Of a stretch of 64,000 nucleotides of DNA, positions 55,470-64,000 are shown one piece after another. This DNA comes from CAWHNT01 sp963830775 (GTDB lineage: Bacteria; Pseudomonadota; Alphaproteobacteria; Geminicoccales; Geminicoccaceae): the NCBI GenBank assembly GCA_963830775.1, contig CAWHNT010000009.1, positions 1 through 64,000 on the forward strand, given 5' to 3'. Made by a program: the position numbers and the translations under genes. The notes under the pieces were generated by a model that saw nothing but the letters and a program-made list of their open reading frames with translations, was not told where the DNA came from and made no database searches. Within the stretch, counting starts at the first letter, position 1, and every line of letters begins with the position of its first letter.

Positions 55470-56906
55470 ATGGCGCTCGCAGCCGGCCTCCGCCTCGACC
55501 TGCGCCAGACCCAGGGGCTGGTGCTCACACCCCAGCTCCAGCAGGCGATCAAGCTCCTCCAGCTCTCCAACCTCGAGCTCTCGGCCGCGGTCGACCGCGA
55601 GGTGGCGGAGAACCCCTTCCTCGAGCGGGCCGAGGGCCTGCACGTGAACGGGGTGACGGCCCCGGTACCCGCACCGGTCTCCAGCGCGCCGGGCCCGATC
55701 GAGCGCGACGAGGGCTGGTGGCAGCCCTCGGCCGGCCGTGCCGCCGACTGCACCCTGGGCCTCAAGCGCGCGACGCGGGGCCAGGCGGAAGGCGAGCTGC
55801 CGTCGCTGGAAGCCAGGCTCACCAGGCCGCGCGGCCTGCGCGAGCACCTCCTGGAGCAGATCGGCGGGGCCAGGGACGTGGCTGCCCGAGCCCTGGCGGC
55901 GACACTGATCGACTGGCTCGACCAGGATGGCTATCTGCGCGAGTCGGATGCCGATCTCGGCGTGGCGCTGGGCACGTCGGTGGAGCTGGTGGCTGCGGCA
56001 CGCGCCCTGCTCCAGGCCTGTGATCCGGCCGGTGTCGGCGCCTGCGACCTCGCCCAGTGCCTGGGCCTGCAGCTGCGCGAGCGTGACCGGCTCGACCCGG
56101 CCATGCAGGCGCTCCTGGCGAACCTGCCCCTTCTGGCCCGGGCCGAGCGGGCCGAGCTGATGCGGCGCTGCGCGGTCGACGCCGAGGACCTGCAGGACAT
56201 GATCCACGAGCTGAAGGAGCTGGAGCCGCGGCCGGCACGCTCCTTCGGCAACGAGGATGTCTTCACGGTCATCCCGGACGTGCTGGTGTTCGCCGGACCC
56301 GACCATAGCTGGCGGGTCGAGCTGAACAGCGGGACCTTGCCCCGCGTCCTGGTCGACCGCTCCTATCACGCCACCATCCAGCGCCAGGGCGTCGACCGGC
56401 AGTCGCGCGAGTATCTGAGCGAGCGGCTCCAGGCCGCCACCTGGCTCGCCAAGGCCCTGGACCAACGCGCCCGCACCATGCTCAAGGTCGTGCGCGCGAT
56501 CTTCGCCCGCCAGCGCCCGTTCCTGGAGCGTGGCGTCCAGGCGCTGCGCCCCCTTGTCTTGCGCGACATCGCCGAGCGGACCGGGCTGCACGAGAGCACC
56601 GTGAGCCGTGCCACCGCCGACAAATATGTGGCAACCCCGCACGGAACCTTTCCGCTCAAGTTCTTCTTCACGACCGCGATCGCAGCTGTTTCGGGCGAGG
56701 AGTCCCACAGTGCCGAGGTGGTGCGCCAGCAGATCAGGAAGCTCGTCGAGCGCGAGGGCGCCGACGTTCTCTCCGACGACCAGATCGTGGTCGAGCTGCG
56801 CCGCATGGGGGCCGTGATTGCCCGGCGCACGGTCGCCAAGTACCGCGAATCGCTGAGCATTCCCTCCTCGGTCGAGCGCAGGCGGGCGAAGGCGCTCAGC
56901 CGATGA
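55470..56906 (+). CDS. rpoN: RNA polymerase sigma-54 factor
   Basis: This 478-residue sigma factor recognises -24/-12 promoters. Region I is MALAAGLRLDLRQTQGLVLT with PQLQQAIKLLQLSNLELSAA. The core-binding part follows, then the HTH GLHESTVSRATADKYVATPH and, near the C-terminus, the RpoN box ARRTVAKYRESL. Length is normal. It lies nine bases after lptB and before ptsN, the standard alphaproteobacterial setting. Confidence 0.96.
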   Translation: MALAAGLRLDLRQTQGLVLTPQLQQAIKLLQLSNLELSAAVDREVAENPFLERAEGLHVNGVTAPVPAPVSSAPGPIERDEGWWQPSAGRAADCTLGLKRATRGQAEGELPSLEARLTRPRGLREHLLEQIGGARDVAARALAATLIDWLDQDGYLRESDADLGVALGTSVELVAAARALLQACDPAGVGACDLAQCLGLQLRERDRLDPAMQALLANLPLLARAERAELMRRCAVDAEDLQDMIHELKELEPRPARSFGNEDVFTVIPDVLVFAGPDHSWRVELNSGTLPRVLVDRSYHATIQRQGVDRQSREYLSERLQAATWLAKALDQRARTMLKVVRAIFARQRPFLERGVQALRPLVLRDIAERTGLHESTVSRATADKYVATPHGTFPLKFFFTTAIAAVSGEESHSAEVVRQQIRKLVEREGADVLSDDQIVVELRRMGAVIARRTVAKYRESLSIPSSVERRRAKALSR

Positions 56907-56970
56907 CCCTTCCGGGCGTGCTTCCTCCACGCTGCTCGGAGCTGCCGATCGTACCCGTGAGAGTATCCGC

Positions 56971-57435
56971 ATGGTGGCCATCGCCGATCTCGTGACCGCG
57001 GACCGGCTGCTGCTCGACCTTCGTCCGTCGAGCAAGCGGCAGCTGTTCCAGGACCTGGCGGCCGCGGTCGAGCGGGCGTCGGGCATCGACCAGACCACCG
57101 TGCTGGCGGCCCTGGTCCAGCGGGAGAAGCTGGGCACCACGGGCATCGGCGACGGGGTGGCCGTGCCGCACGCACGGCTCAAGGACCTGCCGCGGCTCAT
57201 GGGCTTCTTTGCCCGGCTCACGAAACCCGTGGACTACGATGCCCTGGACGAGCTGCCGGTCGACCTCGCCTTCCTGATCGTGGCACCGGAGGACGAGAAC
57301 GCGGAGCAGCTCAAGGCGCTGGCGAAGATCGCCCGTCTCCTGCGCGACCCGGCACTCACCGCTCAGCTGCGCCGCGAGACCGATCCCAGGCGGGTGCACG
57401 ACATCATCGCCGGCCGGGCCGGCGATCGGGAGTGA
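56971..57435 (+). CDS. ptsN: Nitrogen-regulatory EIIA (PtsN)
   Basis: This 154-residue EIIA-Ntr accepts phosphate from HPr-type NPr on His67 in GDGVAVPHARLKDL. It also has DLVTADRLLLDLRPSSKRQL at the start and EQLKALAKIARLLRDPALTA at the end. It signals nitrogen/carbon or potassium status rather than transporting sugar. It is 64 bases after rpoN; the ribosome-hibernation gene hpf, often between them, is missing. Its stop overlaps the hprK GTG. Confidence 0.94.
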   Translation: MVAIADLVTADRLLLDLRPSSKRQLFQDLAAAVERASGIDQTTVLAALVQREKLGTTGIGDGVAVPHARLKDLPRLMGFFARLTKPVDYDALDELPVDLAFLIVAPEDENAEQLKALAKIARLLRDPALTAQLRRETDPRRVHDIIAGRAGDRE

Positions 57436-57866
57436 CGGCAGCCGCCACGGCCCTCACCCTCCACGCGAGCGCTGTTGCCTGGCACGGCCGCGGCGTCCTG
57501 CTGCGCGGCGCTTCGGGATCGGGCAAGTCGGCCCTGGCGCTGCGCCTCCTCCAGGCCGGCGCCCGGCTCGTGGCCGACGATCTCGTGACGGTCAGCGCCG
57601 AGCGCGGTCGCCTTATCGCCCGCTCGCCCCGACCGTCAGGCTTGATCGAGGCGCGCGGTCTGGGCATCTTCCGTCTCGCCGCAGCGGCCACGGCACCTTT
57701 GGCGCTGGCCGTAGACCTGATGCCCTCCGCCGTGCTGGAGCGGCTGCCCGAGGTGGCGTCGGAGACCTTGTTGGGCATCACCCTCCCCCGCATCGCCCTC
57801 GACGCCGGTGTTCCCGGTGCGCCGGCCCTGGTCCTGCTGGCGCTGACCGCACGCCGTGCCGGCTGA
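57432..57866 (+). CDS. hprK: Short HPr kinase/phosphorylase
   Basis: This 144-residue protein corresponds to the C-terminal catalytic domain of HPr kinase. It has Walker A GASGSGKS at 26-33 within GRGVLLRGASGSGKSALALR, then ARLVADDLVTVSAERGRL, IEARGLGIFRL (the conserved ExRGxGI region) and a short tail. The N-terminal domain of Firmicute HprK is absent, as is usual in alphaproteobacteria. It would phosphorylate HPr on Ser50 of the ptsH gene further down. It starts with GTG overlapping ptsN. Confidence 0.9.
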   Translation: MTAAATALTLHASAVAWHGRGVLLRGASGSGKSALALRLLQAGARLVADDLVTVSAERGRLIARSPRPSGLIEARGLGIFRLAAAATAPLALAVDLMPSAVLERLPEVASETLLGITLPRIALDAGVPGAPALVLLALTARRAG

Positions 57867-57869
57867 GCC

Positions 57870-58736
57870 ATGAGCCGCACCGTGATCGTCACCGGCATGT
57901 CGGGTGCCGGGCGCACCACGTGCCTCAAGATCCTGGAGGATCTCGGCTACGAGGCGGTCGACAACCTGCCGATCCGGCTGATCGGGCGGCTCCTGCGGAT
58001 CGAGGAGCTCGAGCCCTACAACATCGCCATCGGCATCGACAGCCGGACCATGGGCTTCGAGCCCCGCCGCCTCGTCCGCCATGTGCGCAGCGTGCGCGAG
58101 CGGGCGACGGGCTCGTTCCACCTCCTCTTTCTCGACTGCGACGACGACGTGCTGCAGCGGCGCTTCAGCACCACCCGCCGCCGCCACCCGCTGGCCGACG
58201 AGCTGCCGATGCTGGAGGCGCTGGCGCACGAGCGGGCGCTGCTGGCCCCGCTCAAGGCCTCGGCGGACCTCGTCGTCGACACGAGCGCGCTGGCCCTGCC
58301 CGACCTGCGCCGGATCCTGACCGGGCATCTGGGCGGGGCCGAGGGCCGGTTGCAGGTGGCCGTGGTCTCCTTCTCCTACAAGCACGGGCTGCCGCGCGAC
58401 GCCGACCTCGTCTTCGACGTCCGCTTCCTGCGCAACCCGCACTATGTCGACGAGCTCAAGGCCCTGACCGGGCAGGACGAGACGGTCCAGGCCTATGTCC
58501 GGGCCGACCCGGAGTTCGACAGCTTCATGGCGCACCTCCAGAGTCTGCTCGCACCGCTCCTCCCCCGCTACCAGAGCGAGGGCAAGAGTTACCTCACCAT
58601 CGCCATCGGCTGCACCGGCGGCCAGCATCGCTCCGTCTATCTGGCCCTGCTCCTGGGCCAGTGGCTGGCGGCCGCCGACTGGGCCGTGAGCGTTCGCCAT
58701 CGCGACATGCCGGGTGCTGTGGAGACTGAAGCATGA
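57870..58736 (+). CDS. rapZ: RapZ-type P-loop RNA-binding/nucleotide-binding protein
   Basis: This 288-residue protein has Walker A GMSGAGRT at 9-16 with Arg15 in place of the usual Lys, then LKILEDLGYEAVDNLPIRLI. The middle shows HLLFLDCDDDVLQRRFSTTR and RRHPL. The C-terminal domain has VVSFSYKHGLPRDADLVFDV, RFLRNPHYVDELKALTGQD and IAIGCTGGQHRSVYLALLLG. The GAGR variant is, to my knowledge, frequent in alphaproteobacterial homologues. In E. coli RapZ directs decay of the GlmZ sRNA; here the target is unknown. It starts four bases after hprK and overlaps the next gene. Confidence 0.94.
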   Translation: MSRTVIVTGMSGAGRTTCLKILEDLGYEAVDNLPIRLIGRLLRIEELEPYNIAIGIDSRTMGFEPRRLVRHVRSVRERATGSFHLLFLDCDDDVLQRRFSTTRRRHPLADELPMLEALAHERALLAPLKASADLVVDTSALALPDLRRILTGHLGGAEGRLQVAVVSFSYKHGLPRDADLVFDVRFLRNPHYVDELKALTGQDETVQAYVRADPEFDSFMAHLQSLLAPLLPRYQSEGKSYLTIAIGCTGGQHRSVYLALLLGQWLAAADWAVSVRHRDMPGAVETEA

Positions 58737-59140
58737 TCGGCCTCGTCCTGGTGACGCACGGGCGGCTGGCCGCGGAGTTCGTGGCGGCCCTCGAGCATAT
58801 CGTGGGCCGGCAGGAGCGCGTGCTCACCGTCTGCATCGGTGCCGACGACGATGTGGAAGCGCGGCGGGCGGAGATCGTGCGCGCCATCCGCGAGGTCGAC
58901 GATGGCAGCGGCGTCGTGGTGCTGACCGACATGTTCGGCGGCACACCCTCGAACCTCGCCATCTCCACCATGGACAGGAAGGGCATCGAGGTGATCGCCG
59001 GCATGAACCTGCCGATGCTGATCAAGCTCGCCAGCGTGCGCGACAGCGAGCCCCTGGCCGAGGCCGTGGTGGCGGCCCAGGAGGCCGGGCGCAAGTACAT
59101 CAACGTGGCCAGCCGCCTGCTCACGCCCGAGAAGGGCTGA
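58733..59140 (+). CDS. PTS EIIA, mannose type
   Basis: This 135-residue EIIA-Man domain protein has its phospho-acceptor His9 in MIGLVLVTHGRLAAEFVAAL, and VVVLTDMFGGTPSNLAISTM as the second hallmark. No EIIB/C/D partners are present, so it is regulatory, as in other alphaproteobacteria where it sits between rapZ (or hprK) and ptsH. The ATG overlaps the rapZ stop by four bases. Confidence 0.93.
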   Translation: MIGLVLVTHGRLAAEFVAALEHIVGRQERVLTVCIGADDDVEARRAEIVRAIREVDDGSGVVVLTDMFGGTPSNLAISTMDRKGIEVIAGMNLPMLIKLASVRDSEPLAEAVVAAQEAGRKYINVASRLLTPEKG

Positions 59141-59147
59141 GCCGGCC

Positions 59148-59426
59148 TTGAGCACGGGCCCCCTTACCTGTCAGGTCACCATCTGCAACCAGCGCGGCCT
59201 GCATGCCAGGGCCGCGGCCAAGTTCGTCAAGACCGCCGAGGTCTTCACGGCCGATATCCGTGTCACCAAGGACGACCTCACCGTCGGCGGCACCTCCATC
59301 CTGGGCCTGATGATGCTGGCGGCGAGCCCGGGCAGCACGCTCACCCTCGTCGTCGAGGGCGCTGACGCCCAGGCGGCCCTCCAGGCGGTGGTGGCACTCG
59401 TGGAAGCGGGCTTCGGCGAGACCTGA
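59148..59426 (+). CDS. ptsH: Phosphocarrier HPr
   Basis: This 92-residue HPr has phospho-His19 in NQRGLHARAAAKFVKT and the HprK target Ser50 in DDLTVGGTSILGLMML. The start is a TTG (STGPLTCQV) eight bases after the EIIA stop; no ATG or GTG is available before the conserved strand. It ends the kdsD-to-ptsH run. EI (ptsP or ptsI) is not in the window. A neighbour just beyond in many relatives is ahcY, which here lies 4 kb further on, past inserted sugar and TIR genes. Confidence 0.94.
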   Translation: MSTGPLTCQVTICNQRGLHARAAAKFVKTAEVFTADIRVTKDDLTVGGTSILGLMMLAASPGSTLTLVVEGADAQAALQAVVALVEAGFGET

Positions 59427-59429
59427 GCG

Positions 59430-59451
59430 GGCAGCCCGTCAGGCGGCTGCC
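59430..59451. terminator. Inverted repeat between convergent ptsH and epimerase genes
   Basis: GGCAGCC, eight-base loop, GGCTGCC lies across the convergent stops (59426 and 59439). It could slow polymerase from both sides, but no T-tract follows in either direction. Confidence 0.3.
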
Positions 59452-60500
59452 GCGCCCGCCTCCTGCCGGTCGCGCAGAGGCACCCAGACATCCTGGTACC
59501 AGCGCACGAAGCGCTCGATGCCGGTCTCGATCGGCGTGCTCGGGCGGAAGCCCACGTCGCGGGCGAGGTCGTCGACATCGGCATAGGTCGCCGGCACGTC
59601 GCCCGGCTGCATCGGCTGCATTTCCTTGACGGCGGTGATGCCGAGGATGCGCTCGAGCGTGCCGATCACGTGCATCAGCTCCACGGGATGGTGGTTGCCG
59701 ATATTGTAGAGCCGGTAGGGGGCCATGCTGGAGCCGGGATCGGGCTGCTCGCCCGTCCAGGCGGGATCGGGTGCCGGCACCTGGTCGAGCGTCCGGCAGA
59801 CGCCCTCGACGATGTCGTCGACATAGGTGAAGTCGCGCCGCATGCGGCCGTGGTTGAAGACCTTGATCGGCCGCCCGGCCAGCATCGACTCGACGAAGAT
59901 GAACATCGCCATGTCGGGCCGGCCCCATGGCCCGTAGACGGTGAAGAAGCGCAGGCCCGTGACCGGCAGTCCGTAGAGATGGCTGTAGGTGTGGGCCATG
60001 AGCTCGTTCGCCTTCTTGGTGGCGGCGTAGAGGCTCAAAGGGTGATCGACATTGTCGTGGACCGAGAACGGCATGCTCGTGTTGGCGCCGTAGACCGAGC
60101 TGCTCGAGGCGTAGACGAGGTGCCGGACCTCGTGCTGCCGGCAGCCTTCCAGGACATTGGTGAAGCCGATCAGGTTCGAATCGATGTAGGCGTGCGGGTT
60201 GGTGAGCGAGTAGCGCACGCCGGCCTGGGCTGCGAGGTGGATCACGGCGGTCGGTCGCTCGGCCCGGAACAGCTCGGCCATGCCCTCGCGATCGGCGAGG
60301 TCGAGCTTGGCGAAGCGGAAGCCGCCGCGGCCGCGCAGCCGTGCCAGCCGCGCCTCCTTGAGGCGGACATCGTAATAGGGGTTCAGGTTGTCGAGGCCGA
60401 CCACCCGGCAGCCTTCGCCCAGCAGGCGCTCCGCCACGTGATAGCCGATGAATCCCGCGGCACCGGTGACGAGCACAGGACCGGAATGGGCGAGGCGCAT
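59439..60500 (-). CDS. UDP-glucuronate/UDP-sugar 4-epimerase (LspL-like)
   Basis: This 353-residue extended SDR epimerase interconverts UDP-glucuronate and UDP-galacturonate or a close analogue. It has the Rossmann motif GAAGFIG at 13-19, followed by LGLDNLN-type VVGLDNLNPYYDVRLKEARL, AAQAGVRYSLTNPHAYIDSN, ASSSSVYG, and catalytic Tyr158/Lys162 in LYAATKKANE. GLRFFTVYGPWGRPDMAMF is diagnostic of this group. It pairs with the adjacent nucleotide-sugar dehydrogenase, so surface polysaccharide precursor synthesis is likely. Confidence 0.88.
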   Translation of the reverse strand: MRLAHSGPVLVTGAAGFIGYHVAERLLGEGCRVVGLDNLNPYYDVRLKEARLARLRGRGGFRFAKLDLADREGMAELFRAERPTAVIHLAAQAGVRYSLTNPHAYIDSNLIGFTNVLEGCRQHEVRHLVYASSSSVYGANTSMPFSVHDNVDHPLSLYAATKKANELMAHTYSHLYGLPVTGLRFFTVYGPWGRPDMAMFIFVESMLAGRPIKVFNHGRMRRDFTYVDDIVEGVCRTLDQVPAPDPAWTGEQPDPGSSMAPYRLYNIGNHHPVELMHVIGTLERILGITAVKEMQPMQPGDVPATYADVDDLARDVGFRPSTPIETGIERFVRWYQDVWVPLRDRQEAGAAAA

Positions 60501-60504
60501 CGCT

Positions 60505-61795
<1,291 letters not shown>

Positions 61796-61925
61796 GCCGC
61801 TCTCCTGACCACCGCCTGCCGCCCGGCCGGCCCGGTGCTGTGGCCATGCAAGTCCTCATAGCGCCGCACGATGGCACGGCGGTGAGGAAATCGCAGCTAC
61901 GGCTCAATCTCCCGACAGCGGGCCG

Positions 61926-62240
61926 CTAGCCGCCCACGGTCTGCACCACCTCGAAGCCCTCGAACTGCGGGTGGCCCAGATAGAGGCCGGTATGGTCCCC
62001 GGCCGAGCGGTGCGCGTCGCGGAAAGCCTGGCTCCTGGTCCAGTCCTCGAAGGCGGCGCGGGAGGCCCAGATGGTGTGCGAGGCGAAGAGGGTCTCGTCC
62101 TCGCCCGTGGGCCCGCGCAGGAGGTGGAACTCGACGAAGCCCGGCACGCCGCTCAGATGCGTGTCGCGCTCGGTCCAGATCCGCTGGAACCGCTCCTCCT
62201 CCCCGAGGCGCACCCTGAAGCGGTTCATGGCGATGAACAT
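61926..62240 (-). CDS. IsdG/HmuQ-like heme-degrading monooxygenase
   Basis: This 104-residue ferredoxin-like ABM protein has residues Asn6, Trp67 and His77, which match the catalytic triad of IsdG-type heme oxygenases (Asn7, Trp67, His77) almost position for position. The context is MFIAMNRFRV, ASRAAFEDWTRSQAFRDAHR and GFVEFHLLRGP. It would open heme and release iron. It lies 38 bases downstream of the TIR/winged-helix gene on the same strand, and no heme transporter is adjacent. Start ATG at 62240 chosen as the only one consistent with the fold. Confidence 0.85.
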   Translation of the reverse strand: MFIAMNRFRVRLGEEERFQRIWTERDTHLSGVPGFVEFHLLRGPTGEDETLFASHTIWASRAAFEDWTRSQAFRDAHRSAGDHTGLYLGHPQFEGFEVVQTVGG

Positions 62241-62278
62241 GGAGACTTCCCGATCTGCTGTGCTGGACCGGGCCTGAG

Positions 62279-63472
62279 CTAGCGCCCGCCGGCCGCCGTG
62301 CCAGGGCCGGCCAGGAGCCGGGCCAGGAGCCGCTCGCCGACCCGCGTCAGCTCCACGGTCGCAGCCCTGCCCGCATGCTCCACATGGCGAAGCCACTTGT
62401 CGCGCAGCATGCGGTTCAGGACCTCCGTGACCACTGGCTCGCCGAACCCGTCCGCCACCAGTTCCTCGTCGACCACGCGCTTCTTCGCCAGCAGCGTTTC
62501 CAGGAGCAGCCGCTCGCCCGGATCGCCGCCGGCCAGGAGCGAGCGCGTCGAGGGATGCAGCCACTCCCGGTGCTCGGCCTCGGACGCGAAGCCCTGGAGC
62601 GCGAACCGCAACGGGCTCTGGTCCAGGTCGGCGAGGCCCGCCTTGACGGCCGGGTCCAGGCCGAGCTCGGCCACGACCGCAGCCGCCTCCTCCTCGACCC
62701 GGTACTTGGCATCCCGAAGCATCTCGTGCGCTTGTGCCGAAGCCCGGCCCGCCGCACCCAGCCACTCGTCGAGCAGGCCCTGATAATGCCGGGCAGCCTG
62801 GCTGAAGAAGGCAGCGGCCCGCATCCCGGTCGATGGGCGCAGCTCACCGCCCAGCCGCGGGAGCATGGCCTGGGCCCGGTCCAGCAGCCTGCCGCCCAGC
62901 GCCAGCGCCCGGCGCTTCTGGGTCAGGTCGTAGCCGGTCGAGCGCACGTCGATCAGCAGCCGCGCCCCGCTGTCGAGGAGATGGGCGAAGAGCACCTTCG
63001 CCGGCACGTCCGCGGTCGAGCCGTAGAGAGCGCCGGCCTGCCGCCGGTAGGTGGTACCCAAGGGCGGCTTCGGGTCCCGCCCGAGCAGGAAGTCCAGGAG
63101 TCCCGAGAGCTCCTGCTCGAAGCGCGCCGGGTCGCGGAAATCCACGTGCTTGATGTCGCGCAGGCTGATCGGGATCTCGGTGTCCCTGACCAGCAGGGGC
63201 ACCAGCGTGGCCTCCGCACCGGAGAGCCTGCTGGCCAGCAGGCTGCGCCATTCGTGGCTCACCCAGCGTGCCGTGGGGCCCACCGCCTCGGGCGTAAGCA
63301 CCAGCAGCAGCACGGTCGCCCGGCTCAGCGCCTCGTCGATCCGGCCGGTGATCGAGTCCCCGGGCCTGATCTCCCACTTGTCGAGCCAGACCTCGAGGCC
63401 CGCTTCCCGCAGCCTCGTCGCCAGCCGCTCCGACCAGTCCGTATCGGCACCCTTGTGGCTGACGAAGATCAT
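62279..63472 (-). CDS. TIR-domain protein with C-terminal winged helix
   Basis: This is a 397-residue protein. An N-terminal TIR domain (residues 1-140) has box 1 MIFVSHKGADTDWSERLATR, WLDKWEIRPGDSI and LLLVLTPEAVGPTARWVSHE with catalytic-position Glu74. A middle helical region (about 150-300; no named domain seen) follows. The last 90 residues resemble a winged helix (LLLETLLAKKRVVDEELVAD, VVTEVLNRMLRDKWLRHVEH, VELTRVGERLLARLL). This is the usual form of bacterial TIR proteins with a sensing or DNA-binding tail. It sits between nucleotide-sugar genes and ahcY, interrupting a common ptsH-ahcY neighbourhood. Defence or stress NADase is inferred. Confidence 0.85.
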   Translation of the reverse strand: MIFVSHKGADTDWSERLATRLREAGLEVWLDKWEIRPGDSITGRIDEALSRATVLLLVLTPEAVGPTARWVSHEWRSLLASRLSGAEATLVPLLVRDTEIPISLRDIKHVDFRDPARFEQELSGLLDFLLGRDPKPPLGTTYRRQAGALYGSTADVPAKVLFAHLLDSGARLLIDVRSTGYDLTQKRRALALGGRLLDRAQAMLPRLGGELRPSTGMRAAAFFSQAARHYQGLLDEWLGAAGRASAQAHEMLRDAKYRVEEEAAAVVAELGLDPAVKAGLADLDQSPLRFALQGFASEAEHREWLHPSTRSLLAGGDPGERLLLETLLAKKRVVDEELVADGFGEPVVTEVLNRMLRDKWLRHVEHAGRAATVELTRVGERLLARLLAGPGTAAGGR

Positions 63473-63635
63473 GCCCCGCCCCGCATCCGGTGCCGGAGAT
63501 CTACCAGTGCGCGACCTGGCCGCGTACCCCCTAACCTTGCCCCGCCCGGCCCCTTGTGCTTAACGCCTGCCAGCCTGCACCGGGTGCCGCCCGTCGCGCG
63601 CCGCACCCCGCTTCTTTGCGCCATGGAGATCCGTC

Positions 63636-64000
63636 GTGTCCAAGGACTACCGCGTCGCCGATATCGGGCTTGCCGACTGGGGGCGGCGCGAGATCGCGAT
63701 CGCCGAGACCGAGATGCCCGGCCTGATGGCGATCCGGGCCGAGTACGGCGCACGGCAGCCGCTCAAGGGTGCGCGCATCGCGGGCTCCCTGCACATGACG
63801 ATCCAGACCGCGGTGCTGATCGAGACCCTGACCCACCTGGGGGCCGACGTCCGCTGGGCGTCGTGCAACATCTTCTCGACCCAGGACCATGCGGCGGCCG
63901 CCATCGCCGCCGCGGGCGTGCCCGTCTTCGCCTACAAGGGCGAGTCGCTGGAAGAGTATTGGGAGTACGCCCACAACATCTTCGAGTGGCACGATGGCGG
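63636..64000 (+). CDS. ahcY: Adenosylhomocysteinase, 5' part (runs off window)
   Basis: These are the first 121 residues of S-adenosylhomocysteine hydrolase, which removes the inhibitor SAH after methylation. They begin KDYRVADIGLADWGRREIAI, then AETEMPGLMAIRAEYGARQP, LKGARIAGSLHMTIQTAVLI, ETLTHLGADVRWASCNIFST and QDHAAAAIA, all strongly conserved. The start is a GTG with GGAGA eight bases upstream. The gene continues beyond the window. No SAH riboswitch is evident in the 163 bases upstream. Confidence 0.95.
   Translation, partial: MSKDYRVADIGLADWGRREIAIAETEMPGLMAIRAEYGARQPLKGARIAGSLHMTIQTAVLIETLTHLGADVRWASCNIFSTQDHAAAAIAAAGVPVFAYKGESLEEYWEYAHNIFEWHDG

Noticed and set aside
63473..63635. Possible SAH riboswitch upstream of ahcY
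   Set aside because: The conserved core and paired elements expected for that riboswitch are not recognisable in these 163 bases.

Overview
The window comes from a GC-rich, Gram-negative, aerobic alphaproteobacterium. Supporting features are a complete aa3-type cytochrome oxidase cluster (ctaCDBGE with SURF1, DUF983 and heme A synthase), LPS genes (kdsB, kdsD, lptA, lptB), and the alphaproteobacterial nitrogen-PTS layout with rpoN, ptsN, a short HprK, RapZ, EIIA-Man and HPr in a row. The gene content fits Rhodospirillales-like lineages. That placement is an inference from gene order, because no phylogenetic marker was analysed.

Layout. 1-6222 (minus): a yej-type peptide ABC transporter, yejA-yejB-yejE, separated from yejF by an orphan TRAP solute-binding protein and a vapBC pair. 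6379-9679 (plus): a CNNM/HlyC-type transporter, then a DUF4926-like/DUF6883-like pair split by an intact-ended ISAs1-family element. 9768-12906: hisN and a membrane cytochrome c diverging from kdsB-pheA. 12910-13771: two overlapping TIR-domain genes. 13867-16717: a secreted hydrolase, a winged-helix protein and rimO. 16741-21429: modE-operator-modABC running without a stop into opgD. 21495-24012: purA, then two toxin-antitoxin pairs. 24096-28387 (minus): an MFS exporter, M16 protease and thrC. 28500-29129: a second, broken vapBC. 29122-37695 (minus): M32 carboxypeptidase and the cytochrome oxidase operon. 37919-43353: rsmE, a cupin, ubiA, ycjX-ycjF and a LysR regulator. 43458-50069: a flavin-split-barrel protein and glutamate synthase (gltB, gltD). 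50227-52154: a membrane protein, an NDUFA9-like dehydrogenase and tRNA-Leu(CAG). 52231-59426 (plus): RNase D-like, kdsD, lptA, lptB, rpoN, ptsN, hprK, rapZ, EIIA-Man and HPr. 59439-61795 (minus): two nucleotide-sugar enzymes. 61926-63472 (minus): an IsdG-like heme oxygenase and a TIR/winged-helix protein. 63636-end: ahcY, cut by the window.

How the parts work together. The cta genes assemble and mature heme-copper oxidase. modE with its operator would switch molybdate uptake. The lpt-rpoN-pts block couples LPS export, sigma-54 and phosphorelay control, and EI is not in this window. The accessory content (three TIR genes, four toxin-antitoxin pairs and one IS) sits at joints between conserved blocks.

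Sequence quality matters here. At least fifteen genes carry one or more apparent frameshifts, including gltB, lptA, surf1 and a TviB-like dehydrogenase, which suggests indel errors in a draft or metagenome sequence rather than mass pseudogenisation. No gene-free stretch exceeds 300 bases; the longest is 37696-37918.
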